Positions 8,380-17,581 of a stretch of DNA of 48,032 nucleotides are shown piece by piece (position 1 is the stretch's first letter; every line of letters begins with the position of its first letter). Made by a program: the position numbers and the translations under genes. Origin of the DNA: a virus. Location: positions 1 through 48,032 of IMG/VR virus record IMGVR_UViG_3300031658_000014; one strand, written 5' to 3'. Under the pieces are notes generated by a model, which saw only the letters and a list, made by a program, of their open reading frames with translations, made no database searches and was not told where the DNA came from.

Positions 8380-11300
8380 CGCAACTCCGGCACTTGCACT
8401 CGTGGCACTAGACCTTTCTTCGCATCGTTTAGCAACTGCTGTTGTTGGTATTCCTCTACCACACGCTGCATTTCGTCTCTGCCCTTTGTCGCTTCCAGAA
8501 AGTCGAGCACACGATTGTATCGCATCGGATTGTTTTCTGGGTCAGGCAATGTTGACGACGAGATATTCCGCAAGCTGTTCACATTCTTCGCAACTTGAAT
8601 AGGATTGTTACCTCCCATTCTCATCTGTTCTGCAATCGCCGCGTCTAGGTGTGCATTCGCTCCCTGTCCAGTTCGTGCATTCTTAAACGCTCGTGTCTGC
8701 GGGCTAAGCATCGGGTTGTTATCGCCCAGACCTAACTGTGTGCTGCTACCTTCAGTTCGGATCAACGCCTGTCGCACATCACGACGCACGTCTTTCTGCC
8801 GCATCTCTTCTTCATGCAAGAAGTTATAGAACAACCTTCCCGATTGTGCGATGTCTTTGTAGACCTCAGCCACGAAGATTGTGTATGCGTCATACGGTGC
8901 AGTCCCACGATCAATTGCTTCGCTTAGGTTTGCAATGTTCTTTGCAAGCCCGTCTTGCAACACAGTCTGCAACGGAAAGTCAAACCCTCGCATCATGTCG
9001 CCTTCGCTGACAGAACTCATTGATGCAAGTATGTCGCTCATGATTCCGCCAGTTCCTGACAGTTGCATTAAGTGAACCAGCGTTTCTACCTTGTCACCCA
9101 CCGTGGACATTTCCGGCGCCTCGATACTCAGCTCAATCTCTTCGGTCAACCCAGCAGCTTGATTGGCTTTGTTGTTCATGATCTCGCTAAGCTGATGAAT
9201 CACTTCTCCACCCAGCACTGAACCAAGTGTGTAACCCATCAACCTCTTCCACGCGCCGGGTTGTGCACCGCCGCTTCCTTTCTTCAAACCTAGCGGAGCA
9301 ATCACGTCTTTATAAATCGTGTTACTCTTCTCAATGCTCCAGCGAGCCAAGCCAAAGAATGGCTGACCTACACCACTCGCAGCCCAGCTAGGAATTCCCC
9401 GCTCATCATATGAGCCTTGTATCCGCTCAGTAAACGCAGCGCCCATTTCGCCTGACTCTTTCGGCAACAACGAACCACGCTGTTTGAAAGCGTCAATGTC
9501 AAACCCTGGCCCACCAAACTCTTTCAACCACTGAATAGCTTGTGCGTCACCGCCACGTGCTCGTCCAGCGTTTGCGTGTGCAAGCATCTCACCGTGCACG
9601 AATGTCAGTGCGCGCGAAAGTTGCTCACCTTTATTCCGTAGTTGAAATGTGCTAATCATGTTCGCGATGTTGGTGAACTTGTTTGTCAAGTTACTAACCG
9701 CGCTTGCCTGATACTCCCGCGACAACGCGCTGCTGCGATTCACACCGAACTCAAACGACTTACGCCATCCGCTGCTAAGACTACCGATCGCCTTAATAAA
9801 CAAGTGCGTATCTTGCAACCGCATATACGGCAAGCTGTTACTCCAACTCGACACAACGTCTCGCATCACCGACACTGGCCCAAGAAACGAAGCCACTGCC
9901 ACACGATTCGCAGACATCACAACGTCATCAAACCCGCTGGTTTCACGAGTCAAATATCGCATCAAGTCTTTCACTTCCCGTGTGCCTTCGTATCGAGTTA
10001 GCCCCGAGGGATTATCAGTTCGTAGACCTTTCTGGTCTGGCAGATTTAACATCGACCTAACACGTGGGTTGTCTTGCAATGCTTTGAAGTATGCAAGATC
10101 ATGCGCTGCACGACTACCGTATCGTGTCATGCTTGACATACCAGACTTGTCTACCATCTTCCACGGTAGTCCTAAACCTTGTGCCATACGCAACGCATTA
10201 AAGTGTTCGTGCGTGAACCCATCACGATTCACACCAAGCGCGATAAAGTAGTTGTCAACATCTTCCTGTGCCTTGCTAAGTGTGTAAGGCTCCTTCGTCT
10301 TTCTTCCAATAGCTTCACTACGCTTCACCCAGAACTCTGCAAGCTCTTCTTTCAGCTTTACTGTTTCAGCAGACCTCGGATTGTCGCGTATCTGTTTGCC
10401 TACTTCTACATCCAACATCGAGTTCTCATACTCTTTGTTAAATCCACCCTCACGAAAGTTCTCTCCGTCCTTAACCGTAAGTCCAGCTTCGTTCTGGAAT
10501 TGTCGTGATTTCAAATACTGCGCCTCGACATGGTTCTCCATGATCGACAACTCAGTAGGCGTGAGTCTGATATCTGACTCCTCACCTGTCCAACGCTTCT
10601 GCCGGAATTCACGAATCCTATCTAGCGCAGGTCCAAGCTCGCCACGTTTCAACGGCAAGTGTTCCATGTCATACACAACCACGTCCACTAGCTCGCCAGT
10701 ATATCGCACTTGCAATCTCGCGCGTTCGCCAAACGCTTCACCAAGCTCTACGTTCTGCTTGCCTTTAACTTTGTCAACCATCGACTCGAGCACTTCGAAG
10801 AATCCGAATTTCTGTTTTTCTGGCACGCCGTCTCTTGCAGCGTAACTCAACTTGCTACGTGAGCCTGCGTTAGCCCCAGTTGCCCAACCCGGCGCTTCAC
10901 GATTCACACGTGACCCAAGTGAATACATGATGTTAGGGTTATCCAGTTTGGCAAACTCACCCTGCATCGCTCTGTCCGCAGCACTCAGCTTAGGCGTAGG
11001 TTTACCCGCGTCATCTGGAGTAGCTGGCTTTGCTTCTTCAGTCTTTGCTCGCATCTTAGCGAACCCTGACTTGCTTTTAGCATCAGACGCTCGGGAGCCA
11101 TCCTGAAACCGCATGTTAGATTTCCCCAACTCTTCCACGGTTGTGGGTATGCCTAGTTTTTTAGTGAGGCTGTCTATTGGAGAATCGCCCACAGATTCCA
11201 ATGCTCCAGTTTCCGGGTTCTCTGTTCTGGCTCTAGTATCTAAATCATCTATCTGACCTATGCCCACGCGCTTCCTATAGCTCTGTAAAGTCTCGCCTGC

Positions 11301-13652
11301 AATTGGTCTAGGTCCTTTGCTAGCCTCCCCTCCTATAATATTAACTCTTGATAGGTCATCGTAAAGACGAGCAGTATCAAGTCCATGCCTTCCTAGAAGG
11401 TTCATAACCTCAGTAGCGGGCAATTCGTCTAACACACTTCTTACGCCGCCTAGTTCTGGCAATGATCGTGGAAGTCTGTTACCTCTGCCTGCATCTACTA
11501 GTTGACTTGACCTCTCTATAATAACAGATTCAATCCCACCACCACCTTGAAACTTTGCATCGCTGACCAAGATATTCTTCCCTGTCTGTGTCTGCAAATG
11601 CTCAAGCCCTTTGATAAAGTCACCGCGACTTTCGCGAATCTGCTCCGCGATAAACGCATCTGCGTCTGCTTGATTCTTCGCCGTGGCAATCAGATCACCG
11701 TTCTCTCGTATCTGGAATCCCTTGATTTCAACACGCTTACCTCCTTGAGCAACCACGTCTACGCCTTTGGTAACACTGTAGTCTTCGAACATTTTGTGCC
11801 GCACAATGTTACCATCGACAGTAAAGTGATCTAGAAATTTCGCACCCAATGCGCCACTAGGCACACGGTCAACGTCAATATGTGCAATCCGCATCTTGTT
11901 GTGATCGAACGCAGGATCATCCAACACCTTACGTGACAGCAAACGATTGATATCTTTGTCGCTGCCTTTACCGAATCGCACTTTCACATGCGACCAGAAG
12001 TCCTTTAGAAATTCAAGCGGCCCATCACCTTTCAACAAGTTGCTGGTTCCTTTTAGCCCAATACCTTCAACAAGAGCTTCTTCGCCGCCGAATGCTTTGA
12101 TCCCTTGCTCGACAAGTTTGCGTTCGAATCGTGAACCACCCTCTTGCAAGTCACGCAAAAATACATGTGCAACCTCGTGCAACTCTGTGTCAGGACCGAA
12201 AAGCGGATGGTCAGGATCAATCAGTGCAAGACGTTCTCTAAGAAACGCTGCGCCCGTAGCATCTGTGCCTGTTGCTGCTTTCACATTACCTTCTAGCACA
12301 ACTACTTCACGCTTAGCTGCAACCGCGACCATGAGATCACGAACAGTCATCGTCGATGCGCCGTCAAGATCCAAGCCTAGCGCGTCAAGCAATTTACGAA
12401 TAGACTCGCTTTGCAGGTTCCCGCGTTCTTGAAAGCGAACACCGTCAACACCATCGCCATGTTGCCGACTAAGAAACTCTGCCTCAGTTTGTGCAACACT
12501 TGGATCTGCCACAGGCTGTCCTTCAACAGGCAATTTAGCACCAGTCTGTCCGCTAATCTTGTTCCATTCAGTAGCATCATCCAACACACCTCTTGGAACT
12601 CCCGGAGGCGCAGTTTCATTTGTCTCAACTTCAAATGCTTTTTGCTCAAACGTCAACTCTTTATCTCGCACAGGTTCTTTTCTTCCGAACCTGTTGAACT
12701 TCGGTTTCGCATCTCCAGCGTTTCCTTCAAGAGCCTCAGCATTACCACGCACACCTGCCGCGTCAGCTTCTGCTTGCTCGAATGCTTTCTGTCTAACAGC
12801 ACTCTCTTCTGCTCGCACAGCTTCGTCCAGTTTAACTTTCTGAGCATTCTTTACCATCGTAACAAGCTGTTCTCTGTGCTCCGCGTCTCTAGGAACAACC
12901 ACTTCACCATCCGCCATAGTCACTGGCTCAAACGGTGTAGGCTTTGCTTGCACACGAACCTTCGATGGATCACCAAGCGTGGGGAATCCCATCTTCTTGC
13001 CAATCGCTGTCGGTGTGGTCATTAGTCCACCACCTAGTGTCGCGGCAAGAACACGTTTCGCATCCACGCCTTCACCTAATGTTGCTCCAAATCCTGCTTC
13101 AAATGTGCCACCAAGCGCAGCACTCACGCCCATGTTTGTCAGATGTGCTTTTTCAGTGTTCAACAACTTACGTCCACCTCGCAACTTTCCTGCCACGCCC
13201 GTGAATGCCGATTTGATACCGCTCGGTGAAGGCCGCAACGCAAGTGCCGATGGCAAAATCTCACCCACAACCTGCCCGACTGGATGCGCTGCACGATCCG
13301 CTAGCATCTGTCTGATCTCATCTTCTGTCAACGGATCAATCTTATCCTGCGCCATGCCCAGACCAACACCTGACGCAATAGCTGCGGCAATAACTGGTAT
13401 CGTGCCTACGCCAGATGCGAGCGCAACACCTGTCACAGCAAGACTTCCTATCGAAGGAATCGCAGAACGCAATGCGCTACGTTTTATCGTGCCACCCAGT
13501 GTCGACTCCAATGGAGCTTCAACAACAGGCTTGATGATCTTACGCTTGACAGGTAGTGATTGCTTCCACACAGTTCCGTCAGGTCGGATTGTGTGATACT
13601 GGGGATCAAACCCCATTTCTTTTAGTCGTGTAATTTCTCCGGGAACAGGCAT
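8376..13652 (-). CDS. Giant internal virion / DNA-ejection protein with zinc-protease motif (1758 aa)
   Basis: The last gene of the late operon and the largest. Residues about 60-105 and 170-215 are Gly/Ala-rich and hydrophobic and could enter a membrane. Residues 230-345 are charged and helical. A metallopeptidase motif HEVAH lies at 492-496, preceded by FGPDTEL. The rest is mostly helical with Gln- and Arg-rich stretches. Size, position after the other ejection proteins and membrane-active segments fit T7 gp16-like proteins, which leave the capsid and form a channel across the envelope. The protease motif could trim cell-wall or ejection proteins; this is inference. No lysozyme signature was seen in it. 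Confidence 0.75.
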   Translation of the reverse strand: MPVPGEITRLKEMGFDPQYHTIRPDGTVWKQSLPVKRKIIKPVVEAPLESTLGGTIKRSALRSAIPSIGSLAVTGVALASGVGTIPVIAAAIASGVGLGMAQDKIDPLTEDEIRQMLADRAAHPVGQVVGEILPSALALRPSPSGIKSAFTGVAGKLRGGRKLLNTEKAHLTNMGVSAALGGTFEAGFGATLGEGVDAKRVLAATLGGGLMTTPTAIGKKMGFPTLGDPSKVRVQAKPTPFEPVTMADGEVVVPRDAEHREQLVTMVKNAQKVKLDEAVRAEESAVRQKAFEQAEADAAGVRGNAEALEGNAGDAKPKFNRFGRKEPVRDKELTFEQKAFEVETNETAPPGVPRGVLDDATEWNKISGQTGAKLPVEGQPVADPSVAQTEAEFLSRQHGDGVDGVRFQERGNLQSESIRKLLDALGLDLDGASTMTVRDLMVAVAAKREVVVLEGNVKAATGTDATGAAFLRERLALIDPDHPLFGPDTELHEVAHVFLRDLQEGGSRFERKLVEQGIKAFGGEEALVEGIGLKGTSNLLKGDGPLEFLKDFWSHVKVRFGKGSDKDINRLLSRKVLDDPAFDHNKMRIAHIDVDRVPSGALGAKFLDHFTVDGNIVRHKMFEDYSVTKGVDVVAQGGKRVEIKGFQIRENGDLIATAKNQADADAFIAEQIRESRGDFIKGLEHLQTQTGKNILVSDAKFQGGGGIESVIIERSSQLVDAGRGNRLPRSLPELGGVRSVLDELPATEVMNLLGRHGLDTARLYDDLSRVNIIGGEASKGPRPIAGETLQSYRKRVGIGQIDDLDTRARTENPETGALESVGDSPIDSLTKKLGIPTTVEELGKSNMRFQDGSRASDAKSKSGFAKMRAKTEEAKPATPDDAGKPTPKLSAADRAMQGEFAKLDNPNIMYSLGSRVNREAPGWATGANAGSRSKLSYAARDGVPEKQKFGFFEVLESMVDKVKGKQNVELGEAFGERARLQVRYTGELVDVVVYDMEHLPLKRGELGPALDRIREFRQKRWTGEESDIRLTPTELSIMENHVEAQYLKSRQFQNEAGLTVKDGENFREGGFNKEYENSMLDVEVGKQIRDNPRSAETVKLKEELAEFWVKRSEAIGRKTKEPYTLSKAQEDVDNYFIALGVNRDGFTHEHFNALRMAQGLGLPWKMVDKSGMSSMTRYGSRAAHDLAYFKALQDNPRVRSMLNLPDQKGLRTDNPSGLTRYEGTREVKDLMRYLTRETSGFDDVVMSANRVAVASFLGPVSVMRDVVSSWSNSLPYMRLQDTHLFIKAIGSLSSGWRKSFEFGVNRSSALSREYQASAVSNLTNKFTNIANMISTFQLRNKGEQLSRALTFVHGEMLAHANAGRARGGDAQAIQWLKEFGGPGFDIDAFKQRGSLLPKESGEMGAAFTERIQGSYDERGIPSWAASGVGQPFFGLARWSIEKSNTIYKDVIAPLGLKKGSGGAQPGAWKRLMGYTLGSVLGGEVIHQLSEIMNNKANQAAGLTEEIELSIEAPEMSTVGDKVETLVHLMQLSGTGGIMSDILASMSSVSEGDMMRGFDFPLQTVLQDGLAKNIANLSEAIDRGTAPYDAYTIFVAEVYKDIAQSGRLFYNFLHEEEMRQKDVRRDVRQALIRTEGSSTQLGLGDNNPMLSPQTRAFKNARTGQGANAHLDAAIAEQMRMGGNNPIQVAKNVNSLRNISSSTLPDPENNPMRYNRVLDFLEATKGRDEMQRVVEEYQQQQLLNDAKKGLVPRVQVPELR

Positions 13653-13656
13653 AATG

Positions 13657-15813
13657 TTAAATGAAGAATTTTGTCAGCAAGTTCATGAAGTTTTTACCTC
13701 CATCACCAGAAGAAGAAGCATCGAGTTGTGCTTTGCTTCCAAGCTTGTCTTTGAGTTTACGTTGTGCTGCTGCTTTGACCATTCCGTCTCCGCCAGCATT
13801 TGCTGCAGCACCGCCTTGTATAAGTTTGCTAAGCATACCAGAAGGCTCACCGCCACCACCACCTAGACCACTCAGCATACTACCTATCGCAGCCTTAAAT
13901 TTCTCTTGCCCTAGCTCTTTAACAGAACCAGCATTCACAACCTGCCCAAATAGTCCATCGCTATCAACAGCACTCTTCGCAGCATCTTGACCCATAGCTT
14001 TAACAGACCCAGCTTGCATAAGCTTTTGAAGCAAACCAGCAGGTTCCGCACTTGCCGAATCGGGAGCTGTGGGCACGGGGACTACCTGCACACCACTGTC
14101 CCGCGGTTCCAATCCCCCGCCGCGAATGATGGCAGGCTGACCAGTAGGTAAAGGCCCCGGCACCATTGCAGGACTACGAGAAGGCGGGATAGGCTGGGAA
14201 GGTAGCGTAGCAGGTGTGGGAATTGCAGGAATAGGAATAACCTTCCGCTCTCTAGCAGGTGCAACGAATGGGGGCGGTGCAACGAATGTGGGCGTTGTAG
14301 CACTTTTTCCAATCTGTGACTCTATCGCTTTAATCTCAGCTTCGACTGCTAGACTTTGTTGCATAAGCCCGTCGATTCTCTGGCCTTCATTCCTAATCTG
14401 CACCGGATGATTAGGGTCTGGAGCATAACCAGGTAAAAACGATAACGGATTAAAGATTGTAGGTTCTGGGCCAGGTTTACGTTTTGCTTCAGCACCAAGC
14501 TCTTTAGATTTCTCCTTGAGCTCACGTAGCTTAGCATCTAGTTTTACTCTGGTTTGTTTACGCACAACTTCTTCGTGCTTATTTTGCGCTTTGAAAACAT
14601 CATTTAGCCGTGGCGAAGGTGAAGTTTCGCCAACCACACTTCGCGGATCAGCACCCGGCACACCACCTCCAGCATCCGGTGAGCCCGGAATCGGCACTCG
14701 TGGTTTGTCTTGCCTGTTGTAAAAAACTGTAAATGGATCTTGCGCTTCCACAACTTCCGTTGTGAGATTACCCTCAGAGTCTGTCACAGTAGTGGTTGAC
14801 GGATTCACCCCAGGACGAGTGACAACTTGGCTACCAAAAATTTTACCTGCATTAAGATCAGGGTTGACGGTTAGGATATTTTCACCAAGTGCGTCTGACG
14901 TGTTGCGATTAACATCGTTTCTGTATGAGTTGTGCTCCTCATCTTCGTTCTCTGTCGTCTGTTTTATACGCGTCCCAGTCAGGTTCTGCGTTCTAGTAGA
15001 CGCCCGATTCAAGTCGTTCACAACTCCCGCCGCATTGTGTTTCTCAATTACACTATCTTCATACGCTTTTTTTCCTTCGGGCGAATTAAGCACTCCAACT
15101 TCAGCACTGTCCTTCAGGGCTGATATCATCTTAGGCCCAAGCTCATTCATTTTGTTAAACTGCCTGCCAGAATTTTCCAGGTCCTTTAGCTCCATCGACT
15201 CCACGACACCAACAGCAGCTTTTAGACTAATCCCCTTATCAGTTCGAAGCTTTCTTATAGCCAAAGCACGACCTGTAGCCATGTTAACTATGCTATCAGC
15301 TTCTTTTGCTTCTTTGATTTTTTCCGCGCGTATTGCTTTCTCTATATCACGCTTGTCTTTGAGCTGTTTCTTTTTCTCTTTAGTAGTATTCTCTCCAGCA
15401 GTTTTTGCAAGCTTTGCATTAAGATTTGTAAGCCTCCTGTCACTTTTCGCGAGCTGTCTATTTGTCTCACGACGATTGTCCGTGGCAAGATCGATGTTAT
15501 TGACAGCATTAGTCTGTGCCAGCTTCGCAGCAGCTAGCCGTCGCGTTTGCAATTTGTTAGCTACTTTCTCAGCTTTATCATCCGAGAGTTTATTCAGCTG
15601 CATGCTACTTCGCAAATTTCTCGCATTCGCACCTGCGCTACCAAGCGAGAAGAAATTCTTCATCTTGCTAGGTTGCTCAACGACAAGCTTGCCGTCCACG
15701 ATACGCGTTTTTGGTGTAGCCAAAGAGTTCATTAGCAACTGGCGCATAGCACCATTCGCTGAACCTGCTCCGCTTCCACTACCCTTTGCTGGTCGTCTTG
15801 GTCTTCCTGCCAT
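13657..15813 (-). CDS. Internal virion protein, coiled-coil (718 aa)
   Basis: I chose ATG at 15813 (MAGRPRRP) with an AGGA ribosome site 8 nt upstream; an in-frame TTG further upstream is less likely. Residues about 60-260 are long, charged, helical and coiled-coil-like. The middle is Pro-rich and low complexity. The C-terminal 130 residues hold near repeats of the pattern GLLQKLMQAGSVKAMGQ / GLFGQVVNAGSVKELGQ / GMLSKLIQGG, three copies. It lies between other ejection proteins, as do T7 gp14/gp15-like proteins. Function is by position and architecture. Confidence 0.65.
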   Translation of the reverse strand: MAGRPRRPAKGSGSGAGSANGAMRQLLMNSLATPKTRIVDGKLVVEQPSKMKNFFSLGSAGANARNLRSSMQLNKLSDDKAEKVANKLQTRRLAAAKLAQTNAVNNIDLATDNRRETNRQLAKSDRRLTNLNAKLAKTAGENTTKEKKKQLKDKRDIEKAIRAEKIKEAKEADSIVNMATGRALAIRKLRTDKGISLKAAVGVVESMELKDLENSGRQFNKMNELGPKMISALKDSAEVGVLNSPEGKKAYEDSVIEKHNAAGVVNDLNRASTRTQNLTGTRIKQTTENEDEEHNSYRNDVNRNTSDALGENILTVNPDLNAGKIFGSQVVTRPGVNPSTTTVTDSEGNLTTEVVEAQDPFTVFYNRQDKPRVPIPGSPDAGGGVPGADPRSVVGETSPSPRLNDVFKAQNKHEEVVRKQTRVKLDAKLRELKEKSKELGAEAKRKPGPEPTIFNPLSFLPGYAPDPNHPVQIRNEGQRIDGLMQQSLAVEAEIKAIESQIGKSATTPTFVAPPPFVAPARERKVIPIPAIPTPATLPSQPIPPSRSPAMVPGPLPTGQPAIIRGGGLEPRDSGVQVVPVPTAPDSASAEPAGLLQKLMQAGSVKAMGQDAAKSAVDSDGLFGQVVNAGSVKELGQEKFKAAIGSMLSGLGGGGGEPSGMLSKLIQGGAAANAGGDGMVKAAAQRKLKDKLGSKAQLDASSSGDGGKNFMNLLTKFFI

Positions 15814-15814
15814 A

Positions 15815-16252
15815 TTAATTCCTGTGTGCAACAGCGCGTGCTTCGCTGCTAATTTCTCTTACAAAGTTATATCCTGCGACGATTCGCAAGACGGTTAAAA
15901 TCATATCATACCCTGCATGCCGTAACACATCTGCGTGTTCGCGCTTCCATCGTGTTCCGCCTTGTTCCCATTCAACACTATCTGCATACGTGTTAACAAT
16001 GATAAGAAACACCGGCGCCAAAGTCTCTTTGTGCTGTTGATAAAATGCTGACGAGAACACTCGTTCCGCGCGGATGAAGCTTTTGAGAAACGTTTCATTC
16101 TTCGCTCTAAGTATATCGTCTGTGTCTGTTCCGCGAATCGGCTCGTCGATAACGTCATCAATGTCGTGCACAAACGCTGTCCACTCAAGCACAAACGCTT
16201 TCGCATCTGGGAATTCATTAAGCTTCGCATCGACTTTTTCTTTCCAGCTCAT
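15815..16252 (-). CDS. Conserved-looking hypothetical protein (145 aa)
   Basis: No named family. The protein is helical and has an aromatic-rich C-terminal half (NTYADSVEWEQGG, then AGYDMILTVLRIVAGYNFVR). The start overlaps the preceding stop as ATGA. It is nested in the ejection-protein cluster, so it is probably a virion component or assembly factor. Confidence 0.6.
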   Translation of the reverse strand: MSWKEKVDAKLNEFPDAKAFVLEWTAFVHDIDDVIDEPIRGTDTDDILRAKNETFLKSFIRAERVFSSAFYQQHKETLAPVFLIIVNTYADSVEWEQGGTRWKREHADVLRHAGYDMILTVLRIVAGYNFVREISSEARAVAHRN

Positions 16253-17208
16253 AACGATCCGATACTACCTGCAACGGAGCTAACAGCGCCGAGTCCTACA
16301 TCCAAACCGCTGCGCCTGTTCGCATTGATGTTCGCAGAGTTTTGTGCGATCTGCTGGTTCCCACTGTTCATCGCCGAACCTGACTGAAATATTTGCGACG
16401 GATCAGATTCGCGCGACTTAAATTGTCCAGCACCTTGATTGTTCGTGCTCGGTCTACCGGTCGCAACTTGAAACGGATCAACCCCACTACGGCTGGAGTT
16501 CATAAACGACGACGCAGTATTCAACACTTCGTTCATCTCAGTCCTGCTCTGCGCCTCACGCTGCTGTTGTGCGCCACCAAATGTCATCGCACTACCCACA
16601 GCCTCAGAACTAGACGGTGCATTCTGCGTCCCACGTTGTGTGTCCTGTGCTGCAAGACCACGCTCAATCTCAGCACGCTCACCGCCTGAAAGATCTCCAC
16701 TCGCACCAATCTCACCGAACAGATTGAGCAAATTCTCTAGTCCTGCTTCACGTGCCTGAAAGAGTTCAGGATCATTTTCACGCCGCAGTTCACGTGCAGC
16801 TCTGACCAAATCAGTGCCAGGTCCTTGCAACACATCAAGCTCACCCTCAGCTTGTGCAATCGCGTTCTGGTTAATGATCTTCTGTCCCGCGGCGTTAAAT
16901 CGCGGCGTGAACTCTTCGAAGTTTTTAAGGTTCGCTTCGTTAAACTGCGGCGTGAAATTCTTCGTGACATCAAGTAACGCCTGTTCCAGGTTCGGAATCT
17001 CTGCAAGCTGCACACCAATATAGTCAGAAAAGTTGTCGATGAACGCACGATTAACTGAGCTTGCCGATTCTTGCACAGTCGGCGCAGGTGGGTCGCCATT
17101 GACAGCATCGTCCACGATACCATTCGGTGACAGCTCTTGCTTCGTTTCGTAAACCATCGAATGCGCCATCATCGTGGCGACACTTGCATTAAATTCAATA
17201 TCGTTCAT
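16249..17208 (-). CDS. Probable internal virion protein (319 aa)
   Basis: The centre holds FTPQFNEANLKN and FTPRFNAAGQKI, then REAGLENLLNLFGEIG and LSGGERAEIERGLAAQD followed by AVGSAMTFGG. I associate this pattern with helical internal or ejection proteins of podoviruses. The C-terminus is Gly/Ser/Ala-rich with a short hydrophobic end. An AGGT site lies before the ATG. It probably exits with the DNA and helps form the ejection conduit. Confidence 0.6.
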   Translation of the reverse strand: MNDIEFNASVATMMAHSMVYETKQELSPNGIVDDAVNGDPPAPTVQESASSVNRAFIDNFSDYIGVQLAEIPNLEQALLDVTKNFTPQFNEANLKNFEEFTPRFNAAGQKIINQNAIAQAEGELDVLQGPGTDLVRAARELRRENDPELFQAREAGLENLLNLFGEIGASGDLSGGERAEIERGLAAQDTQRGTQNAPSSSEAVGSAMTFGGAQQQREAQSRTEMNEVLNTASSFMNSSRSGVDPFQVATGRPSTNNQGAGQFKSRESDPSQIFQSGSAMNSGNQQIAQNSANINANRRSGLDVGLGAVSSVAGSIGSL

Positions 17209-17215
17209 GATATAC

Positions 17216-17581
17216 CTAAGTAACCTTGCCTAATCGTGCGACTAATTTAGCCGAATAAAGTTTAAGTTTCCCATCGCGGGTGCCTGTGATCGTTGTTTCG
17301 TTGTTGAACATTTGGTAAAACTTCTTCATCAACACCTGAATCACAACCCGACTCGGTGCATCGCTATGTGCAAGCACATTCGATATGTGCAAGTTGTTTG
17401 TGTCTTTATCATACTTACCAAAAATCACACCAACGAGTTTATCACCGTCTAGCATCGTTGCCATTCCGTCGTTCTGACTAGATACTAACACATGTTGCAC
17501 AACCTGAAGCTGTGTCCAATCTTTGAATGCACCGTCACGTCTATGCTCTAGGACAAACTTCGCTATGCCAAACACGGTCAT
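17216..17581 (-). CDS. Small GNAT-like protein (121 aa)
   Basis: Length, order of secondary structure and the strand-turn region around DGDKLVGVIFGKYD resemble a reduced GNAT acyltransferase fold. Small GNAT-like proteins occur at this place among podovirus internal virion genes (T7 gp13-like). No acetyl-CoA pyrophosphate loop is obvious, so it may be structural only. The start overlaps the upstream stop (ATGA). Confidence 0.45.
   Translation of the reverse strand: MTVFGIAKFVLEHRRDGAFKDWTQLQVVQHVLVSSQNDGMATMLDGDKLVGVIFGKYDKDTNNLHISNVLAHSDAPSRVVIQVLMKKFYQMFNNETTITGTRDGKLKLYSAKLVARLGKVT

Noticed and set aside
13183-13198. Sigma-54-like TGGCAGGAAAGTTGCG on the minus strand inside the giant gene
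   Set aside because: Two deviations from consensus and no gene start nearby; counted as chance.
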